38,524 bases of DNA from Methanosarcinales archaeon (GTDB lineage Archaea; Halobacteriota; Syntropharchaeia; Alkanophagales; Methanospirareceae), in contig JAODGH010000024.1 of NCBI GenBank assembly GCA_025464325.1, forward strand, positions 1 to 38,524. The letters run 5' to 3'. Under the pieces are notes generated by a model. The model searched no databases. It had not been told where the DNA came from and saw nothing but the letters and a program-made list of their open reading frames with translations. Below, piece by piece: positions 31,372 to 38,524 of the stretch; the stretch's first letter is position 1; each line of letters starts with the position of its first letter. A program made the translations under genes and the position numbers.

Positions 31372-32654
31372 CGCCGGACGAAATCCATGGCGTTACGCAC
31401 GCATGCATCCATATTGAGGTATCGGAACTCAGCAAACCTGCCAAGGGTGTGTATATTCATTTTAGTCAGGAAATTATTTATCAGTCGCATGTTACGATCA
31501 TAATCGAGATCGTAAACAACATAAGCGAATTTAGTACGTCTCAGGGTTGCGAAACAGACCTGTTCCTTATCGATAATCCGTTTCGTATGCAGATCGTTTA
31601 TCGTACGTGCTATGAGCGCTTCATCCTGCATCCGGTCTATGGCATCGCCAATGTTGTAGGTTATCTCCGCGATGATGGAACTTTTACCCGGCGGTGCAAC
31701 TTCTTTACTGTAATTGGACGGGAAAGCGACCCGGTGCGCGAGGCAATCCCTATCGGGTATGTACAGCCATGAGAGATCGTTCAAATGTTCGGTATCAAGT
31801 CCGAGCATGACCGTGATGAGCGAATTATATTTCAACCTGTGAGCTGCCGCTTTGACATCCGAAGGTACTTCTTCTCGCTCTAATGCATCTACAATGGAGA
31901 ATACTGGCTGAGTGGCTATAATGGTGTCATATTCTCGTTCCTCGTGTCCACTGGATACTATCCAGCTATTATGGTCACGGTATAGCGACCTTACTTCGAA
32001 CCCTCTCAGTATTTTACCGTTGCATTCTCGTTCCAGAGCGTGTATCAATGCGTTTATACCGCCTCGTTCTGGATAGTAGAAGTATAACTGGTGCGTATAT
32101 CCCTCGGTCGGTACGCCCAGAGCGGATTTCAGCACATCGGTAAGCGGTGGTCTCGGTATACGACCATCAACCCACGAAGTACACATCTCTGCTGTACTGT
32201 AATGCCAGATCTTCTCGTTGTAGGGTATAAGATATTTATCCGCGATTCCCCGTCCGAAATTATTATACAACCATTGTTTGAAGTTATCAGCATGATCGTT
32301 TTTGTGCAGTCCTGCTATAATGTATCCCGATACACACGCGAGTCTATCACGTAGCGGCAGTTCAGATAGGCCGTTTTCGAATGGATACTTAACATACCGC
32401 CCTTTATACAGTATCTTCGTATTCCTGCGACATCTGACAACGTTATCACCGAGTCTGGCGAGTATGAAATTCAGAACCTCACGATCTTTTGAGAATATGA
32501 TATGCGAGCCCGAATAATCAAATGTGAATCCGTCTTCGGTTAGCGAACGACATAGACCACCACACTCACCGTTCTTCTCCAGCAGCTCGCAATCTTCTAT
32601 TAGATTCGCGAGTGTTAAGCCCGTTAGACCACCACCAATAATACCCGTTGTCAT
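31347..32654 (-). CDS. FAD-dependent oxidoreductase, UDP-galactopyranose mutase / protoporphyrinogen oxidase-like
   Basis: About 435 residues from ATG 32654, which is placed one base after the TatD stop; a GTG six codons upstream is possible. N-terminal dinucleotide-binding motif TTGIIGGGLTGLTLANLIED followed by LLEKNGECGGLCRS, and a second FAD segment near DTIIATQP. The middle (NNFGRGIADKYLIPYNEKIW) resembles the UDP-galactopyranose mutase/amine oxidase group found in archaeal surface-sugar loci. Either a sugar mutase or a desaturase-like enzyme would fit. It is operonic with TatD and converges on cobD. Confidence 0.75.
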   Translation of the reverse strand: MTTGIIGGGLTGLTLANLIEDCELLEKNGECGGLCRSLTEDGFTFDYSGSHIIFSKDREVLNFILARLGDNVVRCRRNTKILYKGRYVKYPFENGLSELPLRDRLACVSGYIIAGLHKNDHADNFKQWLYNNFGRGIADKYLIPYNEKIWHYSTAEMCTSWVDGRIPRPPLTDVLKSALGVPTEGYTHQLYFYYPERGGINALIHALERECNGKILRGFEVRSLYRDHNSWIVSSGHEEREYDTIIATQPVFSIVDALEREEVPSDVKAAAHRLKYNSLITVMLGLDTEHLNDLSWLYIPDRDCLAHRVAFPSNYSKEVAPPGKSSIIAEITYNIGDAIDRMQDEALIARTINDLHTKRIIDKEQVCFATLRRTKFAYVVYDLDYDRNMRLINNFLTKMNIHTLGRFAEFRYLNMDACVRNAMDFVRRQSNSLSW

Positions 32655-32655
32655 C

Positions 32656-33435
32656 TCATAGTCGTACACCAAACATGCGTTCGAAGTTGGTATCTATTGC
32701 GTTTTCAACAGTAGAGAGATCACACTTCTTCTGACGGGCGATCTCCTCGTAAACCACCTTCACCTGCTGCGGTACGTTTCGCTTAACCTCTTCATCTGGT
32801 GATAGATATGGCGCATCCGTCTCGGCATGTAGCGAGGATAATGGTATCTTCTTCGCCACTTTCTTCATCGTTTTGCTACGCACTATCGAAGCAGGCAATG
32901 AGATATGGTAACCCTCCTCACATATCTCCATCGCCAATTGTGGTTTACCCGTAAAGCAGTGGAATACCGCTTTCCTTATGTCCGCGTCTGAGATGAACTT
33001 CAAGCCATCCTCGATCGCACCCTCTCCTCGAAGGTGTAGTACGACCGGCAGGTCAAGTTCACGTACCAGCTCCAGAAGCTCTTTGAATACTTCTCTCGTC
33101 CTCTTTATCTTCAATGGGTCGCGTATCCAATAATAGTCCAGCCCTATCTCGCCAATACCCACTATCCGCATCCGATTTCCGCTTATAAAATCCTCATAGT
33201 CGGTTATCTCGTGGTCGGTCAGTTCCACTACGTGTATTGGATGCAGACCAAGCGCGACAAGTATGAAATCGGGATGCGAGTCCGCGAGTTCTAACGCCTT
33301 CTTTGCATCTTCGGGGTCCACACCACTCGTCACCACTCGCTTCAGCACCGCCTGTGCGTCCTCTATAACCTGTCCCCTATCGGTTTCGTATTCCTTGAAA
33401 GTCAGATGGCAGTGTATATCTATGATTTTAACCAC
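32656..33435 (-). CDS. tatD: TatD family metal-dependent deoxyribonuclease
   Basis: About 259 residues if started at GTG 33435, just before KIIDIHCHLTF. The longer frame (to 33543) adds a Leu/Tyr-rich stretch that does not belong to the family and overlaps the promoter region. AAGGAGGTGG at this point is a strong ribosome site but overlaps the proposed GTG, so the exact start is uncertain. TatD metal ligands are HCH near the N-terminus, a Glu in GIGEIGLDYYW, VLHLRGEG, FHCFTGKP and HAETDAPYL. The family are 3'-5' exonucleases or related hydrolases. It lies directly upstream of the FAD oxidoreductase. Confidence 0.88.
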   Translation of the reverse strand: MVKIIDIHCHLTFKEYETDRGQVIEDAQAVLKRVVTSGVDPEDAKKALELADSHPDFILVALGLHPIHVVELTDHEITDYEDFISGNRMRIVGIGEIGLDYYWIRDPLKIKRTREVFKELLELVRELDLPVVLHLRGEGAIEDGLKFISDADIRKAVFHCFTGKPQLAMEICEEGYHISLPASIVRSKTMKKVAKKIPLSSLHAETDAPYLSPDEEVKRNVPQQVKVVYEEIARQKKCDLSTVENAIDTNFERMFGVRL

Positions 33436-33501
33436 CTCCTTTACTATTGGTGTTAGTAAATAATAAAAAATCAGTAATGACACTGTATGAGCTACGTAAG
33501 T

Positions 33502-33511
33502 TTTATATATA
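33502..33511. promoter_or_regulatory. TATA box between tatD and the 33555 gene
   Basis: TTTATATATA lies 44-53 nt upstream of the ATG at 33555 and 67 nt or more upstream of tatD on the other strand. It is symmetric enough to serve either direction. Confidence 0.4.
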
Positions 33512-33554
33512 GCTAAACTAACCTCGCTTATTAAAGGTAACATACAGAGGTACC

Positions 33555-33896
33555 ATGTTCATAAGTTACGAGGAACTTCTCCATGGCTTTAAGAAGGGAT
33601 TGAGGAACGGGAACTGGCGAAGGCTGCGGTTCATGGATAAAGCGTTATACAGGGCGGCGATGTGGTATGCGAGATATGGTAGAAGCATCCTGAACGTGGA
33701 GCTTGTAGCGAAGCTTTTGGGGCTTATAGAAAGGTTAAAGGAGACGAGAGGCATGATAATCTTCCGAAGGGGATTTGAGAAAGCGGTTGAGATGCTCGAT
33801 AGAGGCGAAGAAGAGGGGGTGTTTGTGTGGGCGCCTTCGTTACGATACTGGCTGAAAGAGCCGGATTATGTGTTCTGGCTGGGAACGGTGAGGTGA
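33555..33896 (+). CDS. Conserved-looking hypothetical protein
   Basis: 113 residues, basic and rich in Trp, Arg and Leu (NGNWRRLRFMDKALYRAAMWYARYGRSI and onward). It is predicted mostly helical, without membrane segments or known catalytic motifs, ending WLKEPDYVFWLGTVR. The base composition and codon use resemble the intact genes to the left rather than the decayed genes to the right, so it is likely a real gene. I do not recognise a named family. Confidence 0.65.
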   Translation: MFISYEELLHGFKKGLRNGNWRRLRFMDKALYRAAMWYARYGRSILNVELVAKLLGLIERLKETRGMIIFRRGFEKAVEMLDRGEEEGVFVWAPSLRYWLKEPDYVFWLGTVR

Positions 33897-33956
33897 AAAT
33901 GAGCAAGGTAGAGATGCATTATTAAAGTAAAAACTATATTTGAATAGTGAGGTAAA

Positions 33957-34208
33957 ATGACAACGACAAAAGTTTCTATGAAGGGTGAAATAGAGTTACC
34001 GACAGAGATACGGAGGAAGTATGGAATAGATGCAGGTACGGAAGTAGAAATACTCGACTTTGGGAAGGAGATCGTTATAGTACCGGTACCAAAAAGGAGA
34101 GCCAGGGGGTCTATAAAATTCAAACGCCCAGTTTCAGAAATAATGTCAAATAACAGGGAAGAAGAGGAAGAATTTGAGAGGAGAAGAAGCGAAATACGCT
34201 CTCGATAG
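33957..34208 (+). CDS. vapB: AbrB/MazE-type antitoxin
   Basis: 83 residues. The N-terminal half is a swapped-hairpin AbrB domain (KVSMKGEIELPTEIRRKYGIDAGTEVEILDF), the rest a charged tail (NNREEEEEFERRRSE) that would wrap around the toxin. The following, frameshifted PIN toxin gene starts inside its 3' end, the standard vapBC overlap. With its toxin broken, this antitoxin may be an orphan. A GAGGT ribosome-site-like sequence precedes the ATG. Confidence 0.8.
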   Translation: MTTTKVSMKGEIELPTEIRRKYGIDAGTEVEILDFGKEIVIVPVPKRRARGSIKFKRPVSEIMSNNREEEEEFERRRSEIRSR

Positions 34209-34607
34209 CTTTGCAATCCTGGCATACCTTGCTGAAGAAGAAGGTGCAGATATAATTGAATGCCTTTTAAATAAGGCTGAAAATGAAGAGGCGAAGTTAT
34301 ATCTGAATTATGTCAATTTAGGGGATACTACATAATATTTAGAGAGAAAGATGTTAATGAGGCGAATAAGAGCATAGTATTGATCAAAAGGAAGCCGATT
34401 GAATTTGTTCATGTAGATGAGAGGATTGCTCTGGTTGCTGGGAGGATTAAAGCAACTCATAGCATGTCCTATGCAGATGCTTTTGTTGTCGCTACGGCAA
34501 TAGTGAAAGAAGCGAAAATAGTTACTGGCGACCCAGAATTCAAGGGTATAGACACGCAAGTGTTATGGATCCGCTCGCCAGCTTTGAATCGGAAAAAGGA
34601 TTCATAG
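34174..34607 (+). pseudogene. vapC: VapC-type PIN toxin, frameshifted
   Basis: A TTG start at 34174, overlapping the antitoxin gene, opens a frame with the PIN start KYALDSFAILAYLAEEEGA (first catalytic Asp in LDSFA). It runs to NYVNLGD and then hits a stop at 34333. After a one-base loss in the run GGGG at 34321-34324 the correct frame continues YYIIFREKDVNEANKS and later SYADAFVVATAIVKEAKIVTG, with the second acidic site, to the stop at 34607. All parts of a full-length toxin are present, so a single lesion inactivated it, or it is a sequencing error in the G run. Confidence 0.85.
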
Positions 34608-34640
34608 TAGGAAGAAAAGAAGACAGAAACGAAAGGAATA

Positions 34641-35144
34641 TGAAATTCCTTGAGAGTGCCGATTTATCCGAAAAAGGTGACTGGTATAACGAATTTAACG
34701 GTAAAGAGATAGTTATCAATCTTGCAGCCCAAATTTCAGCTCCCGAGTACGATGCTGAAGAACTTCCCGCACAATCGAGTTTACAGTATCAACGGAAGGG
34801 ATGTTATCTGCTTCCGGGATATGATAAAAGTAGTTCTCAAACAGCTCGGTGGATTCAGGTTCAGGGTTTTCCTGCCTGTTGGGCTGTTCAAATTTTTAAT
34901 GATGAGCAATCAGCGATTAACCGGGAATATGCAGTTCACGCCGGATCAGGATGAGTCTGGTATTGATATAACACCATCTGAAGAGGGAGTCAGGAGGATG
35001 GTGGAGTGGAATGATAAAATCCCGGTGATAATCCCGGAGAAGAACGAATTAAAAACAAGCCCGGGGCAAAATCATGATGATGATAACAAAAGCAGTAAAT
35101 TCATATTTAAAAGATATTTAATCCATATAATACTTAAGATATAA
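34641..35144 (+). pseudogene. NAD-dependent sugar epimerase, internally deleted remnant (copy A)
   Basis: The remnant starts with MKFLESADLSEKGDWYNEFN, lacking the Rossmann GxxGxxG segment, and reads GKEIVINLAAQISAPEYD. At about 34750 it jumps to another frame: NFPHNRVYSINGRDVICFRD, then VVLKQLGGFRFRVFLPVGLF and EGVRRMVEWNDKIPVI. These are the middle and C-terminal parts of an extended SDR (NDUFA9/epimerase type) with the catalytic YxxxK region removed. A second, shorter deletion lies after NMQFTPDQ. Positions 34662-34782 are nearly identical to 36125-36245 in copy B. Confidence 0.8.
34662..34782 (+). repeat. 121-bp duplicated epimerase segment, copy A
   Basis: The segment from ATTTATCCGAAAAAGG to CAATCGAGTTT matches 36125-36245 with about three differences in 121 bp. 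Both copies contain the same internal deletion junction (GAGTACGAT joined to A/GCTGAAGAACTTC). Confidence 0.88.
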
Positions 35145-35152
35145 GTGGTTGA

Positions 35153-35341
35153 ATGAAGATGGAAGAGATAAGAGTAGTTTATGAGAAAGGAGTTTTTAAA
35201 CCAATAGGAAAGACCGACCTTAAAGAGGGCACTGAGGCAGTGGTAGTGGTAAGGCGTGAGGGAATAGCAGATATATTAGAGAAATTTAGCAGAAGAGTGG
35301 ATAGAGACGTTCTAAAAGAATTTCTGGAGGAGAGAAGGTGA
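35153..35341 (+). CDS. DUF104 (AF2212-like) antitoxin
   Basis: 62 residues. The N-terminal half is the DUF104 beta-strand motif ([20 protein letters not shown] then GTEAVVVV); the rest is a helix ([19 protein letters not shown]). DUF104 proteins are antitoxins paired with PIN toxins in archaea. Its stop overlaps the GTG of the next gene by 4 bp, so the pair is co-translated. A TATA-like AAGATATTTAAT lies about 40 nt upstream. Confidence 0.85.
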   Translation: MKMEEIRVVYEKGVFKPIGKTDLKEGTEAVVVVRREGIADILEKFSRRVDRDVLKEFLEERR

Positions 35342-35781
35342 TCGTCGTTGACACTTCTGTCTTTCTTGACGAGCTCTTCAAATTTGACCAGAAGAGGCAT
35401 GAAAAAGCCCGAATCTTCTTCAGACTTGTACAGGCGGGGGACATACTAATTGTGGAACCAGAAATATTTAAGATAGAGCTAATCGGGCAACTCGTTAGAA
35501 GGATGGGAAAGGATGAGGCAACTATCTTGTATGAATCCGTTGTTGATAAGTTAGAATTAATCAAAACAGAGGATTTAGGCGGAATTGCTTTTACAATAGC
35601 TTTTGAAACAGGCTCACGGGCAATAGATTCTTTTTACATCGCTGCTTCAAAGATTAAGAACGCTCTATTAATTTCAAACGATAAAATTCAGGTTGAAAGT
35701 GCAAAGAAATTCAGAGTTGAAGCTTATTATCTACTTGAAGAGTTTGAGGAGGTTAAGAAGAGGATAAGAAACCGGGTATGA
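35338..35781 (+). CDS. vapC: PIN-domain toxin (VapC family ribonuclease)
   Basis: 147 residues from a GTG start overlapping the antitoxin stop. Acidic active-site residues are visible: the first Asp in [12 protein letters not shown], a Glu in [11 protein letters not shown], and Asp in [13 protein letters not shown], with a last Asp/Asn in [11 protein letters not shown] toxins cleave RNA and are neutralised by the partner antitoxin. It is intact in contrast to the broken PIN gene 1.2 kb to the left. The following fragment overlaps its stop by 4 bp. Confidence 0.88.
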   Translation: MIVVDTSVFLDELFKFDQKRHEKARIFFRLVQAGDILIVEPEIFKIELIGQLVRRMGKDEATILYESVVDKLELIKTEDLGGIAFTIAFETGSRAIDSFYIAASKIKNALLISNDKIQVESAKKFRVEAYYLLEEFEEVKKRIRNRV

Positions 35782-35960
35782 GAATCCCAATCACTTCCAT
35801 TGTTGACCTGAAGAAATCGCAACAAACATTAAGAAAGCTTGATCAAAACGTCCAGCACTTCGGCTGGATGAGACCGCATCAATTTGTGGAGCATCTGTTA
35901 AAGAAGCATGGAGTTACGGTATTGTGCATAAACGACTGGTGGAAAGCGAATAGGAGATGA
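35778..35960 (+). pseudogene. N-terminal fragment of a glycosyltransferase
   Basis: 60 residues: [20 protein letters not shown], then HQFVEHLLKKHGVTVLCINDWWKANR. This looks like the first strand-helix-strand unit of a GT4-type glycosyltransferase (I/LTSIVDLKKS, then HQF-KHL-H--TVL-INDWWK), and it stops before any catalytic residue. The first ~14 residues recur at 38095. The ATG overlaps the PIN toxin stop. Family assignment is by resemblance of the N-terminus only. Confidence 0.55.
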
Positions 35961-35961
35961 T

Positions 35962-36249
35962 ATGATGAATATAATCATTCCAGGCGGTGCGGGATTTGTA
36001 GGTAGGAACCTGGTCAGGGTTATTGCAAGTGAAGGCTATAACATGAAAGCTATCACTGTTCTGGACAAAGCTGAAAGGAATCTTGATTACGTGAGAAAAT
36101 ACGGTGTAAAGGCTTTATTAGCGAATTTATCCGAAAAAGGTGACTGGTATGACGAATTTAACGGTAAAGAGATGGTTATCAATCTTGCAGCCCAAATTTC
36201 AGCTCCCGAGTACGATACTGAAGAACTTCCCGCACAATCGAGTTTGTAA
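35962..36249 (+). pseudogene. NAD-dependent sugar epimerase, truncated (copy B)
   Basis: 95 residues. It has the intact dinucleotide-binding start IIIPGGAGFVGRNLVRVIAS and runs through LSEKGDWYDEFNGKEMVINL to QISAPEYDTEELPAQSSL, then stops. The rest of the enzyme is absent. Positions 36125-36245 duplicate copy A, including its deletion junction. It is followed by 58 bp of spacer and the broken wecB. The ancestor was probably an extended SDR in a surface-sugar pathway. Confidence 0.8.
36125..36245 (+). repeat. 121-bp duplicated epimerase segment, copy B
   Basis: Near-identical to 34662-34782. Differences noted are TATGACG versus TATAACG, GATGGTT versus GATAGTT, and GATACTG versus GATGCTG. Confidence 0.88.
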
Positions 36250-36307
36250 GTAGATACGAAAGAGAGGGTCTGATATTGAATGTGATAGTAAAGGGTAAGA
36301 AATAAGA

Positions 36308-37394
36308 ATGAAGAGAATCGCTATAGTTTTAGGTACAAGACCGGAGATAATAAAGATGAGTCCGGTAATCAGGGTATGCGAGCATTTAGGGCTGGATTAT
36401 TTCATCATACATACCGGACAGCATTACTCTTACAATTTAGATAAAATCTTCTTCGAGCAGCTCGAACTTCCAAATGCGAGATATAATTTAGATGCGGGCT
36501 CAGGGAGTCATGCAGAACAGACCGGTAAAATCATGAGTTGGTATTGAGAAGATTCTGATGAACGAGGAGCAGCCGGATATTGTTTTAGTGGAAGGGGATA
36601 CGAACACAGTTTTAGCAGGTGCGCTGGCGGCAGCGAAGCTGGGAATAAGAGTGGGTCATGTGGAAGCGGGGCTGAGGAGTTACGACAGGAGCATGCCAGA
36701 AGAAATCAACAGGGTTTTAACCGACCACTGCTCTGATTATCTCTTTGCACCGACGGAGAAAGCAAGGCAAATCCTGCTCGGTGAAGGTATTCCGGATAAC
36801 AAAATCTATGTTACCGGGAACACGATTGTGGATGCAGTGTATCAGAATTTAAGTATCAGCGATGACGGGATGGATCCTTTGAACGAACTCGAACTCAGCC
36901 CGAGGGGATATTTTTTGGCGACTGCGCACAGACAGGAGAATGTAGATGTTAAGAGCAGATTTGAGGGCATCATCAAAGGTTTAGAACTTGTTACCAGGGA
37001 GTTTGACCTGCCTGTGGTTTATCCGGTACATCCAAGGGCGAGGAAGATGATGAATCTTTTCGGGTTGAGAGCAAATGGTGTTGAACTCATAGAACCCGTT
37101 GATTATCTCTCTTTTCTTCGATTAGAATCGGAAGCGAAATTGGTGTTAACGGATTCCGGGGGTGTGCAGGAGGAGGCTTGTATATTGAAAGTTCCTTGCG
37201 TCACGTTAAGGGAAAATACGGAAAGACCTGAAACGTTAGAGGTGGGTTCAAATGTGTTAGCGGGAGCGGAACCCGAGAGGATTCTGGAATGTGTAAGGGC
37301 AATGCTTAACGTGGAAAATAGCTGGCAAAATCCGTTTGGTGATGGAAGGGCTGGGGAGAGAATTGTTGAGATACTGAAGAGGGAATGTAAATGA
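36308..37394 (+). pseudogene. wecB: UDP-N-acetylglucosamine 2-epimerase, one-base frameshift
   Basis: The two halves together give a complete non-hydrolysing UDP-GlcNAc 2-epimerase of about 360 residues. The first frame (36308-36547) has IVLGTRPEIIKMSPVIR and HTGQHYSYNLDKIFFEQL and ends at ...GKIMSWY. The second resumes with GIEKILMNEEQPDIVLVEGD and includes VGHVEAGLRSYDRSMPEEINR, HRQENVD and LTDSGGVQEEACILKVPCVT. Removing one G at about 36537 restores ATGATTGGTATTGAG (MIGIE). All catalytic blocks are conserved, so the break is recent, a sequencing error, or bypassed by recoding. The enzyme makes UDP-ManNAc for surface glycans. Confidence 0.88.
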
Positions 37395-38025
37395 TAAAAA
37401 TAGAGGATTTAATCAAAGAAGGAGAATCAGAGACAGTAGAATTCAAACCATCTCTGTCCCAGATAGATAAGATAATTGAGAGCATTTCGGCATTTTCAAA
37501 TACGAAAGGGGGAAGAGTACTCATTGGGGTGAGTGACAAAGGTGAAGTTCTCGTAGTAGATATCGGTAAAAGAACGATTGAAAATTTGGCAAATAAGATA
37601 AAACAGAGTACAGATCCGATTGTCTATCCATCAATTCGTGTTGAGAGAATTGATAACAAAAGAGTCATCGTTGTGGATGTTGAAGAAAGTAAACAAAAAC
37701 CGGTTCTTGCTTCTGGAAGAGCGTATAGAAGGGTTGGAAGATCAAATCAGAAACTCGGATATGGGGAGACAAGGAATCTTGCTCTCAAGACCCCAAAGGT
37801 TTACTGGGATGAGCAGCAAAGAAAGTGAATGGCGAAGTAAAACCAACCAATGCAGGAATACTGTTCTTTGGTAAGAATCCACAAAGATTTGTTCTTCAGT
37901 CGCAACTGTCAGATGTGTTGCAAAGTTTCAGGGAACGATTGGATATGATTACAGCGGTAGAAAGAGTTTTGATTGGGATTAACAACAAAGGCAGATCCGG
38001 ACCATGCATATATGCAATGCGTTGA
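37391..38025 (+). pseudogene. AlbA/Schlafen-domain putative ATP-binding protein, broken
   Basis: The first frame (37391-37828) is an AlbA_2/Schlafen-like domain: EGESETVEFKPSLSQIDKII, ISAFSNTKGGRVLIGVSDKG, and YRRVGRSNQKLGYGETRNLA. It stops after WDEQQRK. A second piece (37825-38025) has EVKPTNAGILFFGKNPQRFV, the segment that follows about 50 residues later in intact relatives, and then ends. The intervening region and the C-terminal half are missing. Its start overlaps the wecB stop (ATGA). Intact relatives are often annotated as RecG-like transcriptional regulators. Confidence 0.75.
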
Positions 38026-38094
38026 CCCGGGCAAGCCTTATACAGAAGGGGGGACGGTTATATACAAATGCAGGAGAATCGCTCAGGATGAACG

Positions 38095-38214
38095 GTGAAA
38101 ATCTTAATCACGTCAATCGTTGATTTGAAGAAATCAATTTGTGAAATTTTATCTACAGATAAAAGTTTAGGGGGAAAGTCTTTTAATTCAAAGAATATAA
38201 AAATAGTGAGGTGA
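38095..38214 (+). pseudogene. Glycosyltransferase N-terminal scrap
   Basis: The frame opens VKILITSIVDLKKS from a GTG at 38095, matching the start of the fragment at 35778, then changes abruptly into unrelated sequence and stops at 38212-38214. Nucleotide identity to 35778-35820 is partial, so this is a second, independent remnant of the same gene family or an older duplicate. It ends right where the next ORF begins. Confidence 0.5.
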
Positions 38215-38517
38215 GTGAAAGTGATAACTGATATAGAATATATATTGAAGGCATCGGAAAAACTTGGCTACGATGTAGAGGGGTTATTACGCGATGCCGT
38301 GAACCTTTTTCTGACCGTAAACAAAGAGTTCAGGGAAAAAATTGCGGTAGAGCTCTATAAGGATGACAGGATAAGCCTTGGCAAAGCATCAGAAATAGCT
38401 GGACTGTCTTATGAGGATATGAAAGAGCTTTTAATCAAAAATAATATCACGATAAGGAGGGGACCAGAATCGGCAAAAGAGCTGAGAGAGAAAGCAAAGA
38501 TGTTAAGCATGCTTTAG
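38215..38517 (+). CDS. UPF0175 family small protein, probable antitoxin
   Basis: 100 residues from GTG 38215; GTG 38221 is an alternative start. The core KIAVELYKDDRISLGKASEI, then AGLSYEDMKELLIKNNITIR, is the UPF0175 helix-turn-helix. Such proteins usually precede a PIN-type or DUF3368 toxin, which would lie beyond the right edge of the window. GAGGTGAG upstream may act as ribosome site. The N-terminal half (LKASEKLGYDVEGLLRDAV) is longer than the minimal family. Confidence 0.75.
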   Translation: MKVITDIEYILKASEKLGYDVEGLLRDAVNLFLTVNKEFREKIAVELYKDDRISLGKASEIAGLSYEDMKELLIKNNITIRRGPESAKELREKAKMLSML

Positions 38518-38524
38518 CCGACAC

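Noticed and set aside
1-38524. CRISPR arrays, tRNA and rRNA genes
   Set aside because: No regularly spaced repeats and no cloverleaf or rRNA-like sequence were recognised on either strand by eye.

Overview
The window looks archaeal, from a euryarchaeote related to methanogens or anaerobic methane oxidisers. This rests on gene content rather than any database match: a short archaeal-type adenylosuccinate synthetase, a PhoU protein with an AbrB-type DNA-binding head, a 5'-deoxyadenosine/SAH deaminase-like amidohydrolase, a DUF2162/TolQ/DUF2149/CobN block, anaerobic cobalamin genes, several radical SAM proteins, and TATA boxes about 25-35 nt upstream of starts. No rRNA, tRNA or CRISPR was seen. 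The 38.5 kb length is fosmid-like (inference).

Layout. Positions 1-1280: the 3' end of an unknown gene, a small ORF interrupted by a decayed IS3-type insertion sequence, then spacer. 1281-3390: deaminase (-) and a radical SAM activase-like gene (+). 3387-8331 (-): the most unusual block, a tight three-gene operon encoding an ARC/Mpa-type proteasomal AAA ATPase followed by two members of the PafA/Dop (Pup ligase / Pup deamidase) family. 8447-13405: PhoU-AbrB regulator, a heavily mutated B12-binding radical SAM pseudogene, a radical SAM/SPASM protein behind a near-perfect palindrome, a small unknown protein, and purA. 13426-18766 (-): ileS, ilvN and ilvB. 18873-21246: PHP-domain phosphoesterase and a UbiB/ABC1 kinase. 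21379-31371 (+): a metal/tetrapyrrole block consisting of DUF2162 membrane protein, TolQ/ExbB-like channel, DUF2149 protein, a secreted membrane-anchored CobN-like giant, CbiT, CbiL, a CbiF-CbiG fusion and CobD. 31347-33435 (-): FAD oxidoreductase and TatD nuclease. 33555-38524: a decaying accessory region with toxin-antitoxin pairs (one broken, one intact), fragments of sugar-nucleotide and glycosyltransferase genes, a frameshifted wecB, a broken AlbA-domain gene and a UPF0175 protein.

How the genes work together. The ARC-PafA-Dop operon predicts a bacterial-style protein-tagging and unfolding system in an archaeon. No Pup gene is visible beside it, and the two ligase-family paralogs have complementary active-site losses, so they may act as a pair or on a non-Pup substrate. 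The CobN block couples a proton-channel-like module to an extracytoplasmic chelatase-like protein next to corrin-ring genes, which suggests energised uptake or handling of cobalt or corrinoids outside the membrane. The right end looks like a hotspot of insertion, duplication and gene loss: two fragments of one epimerase gene share the same internal deletion.
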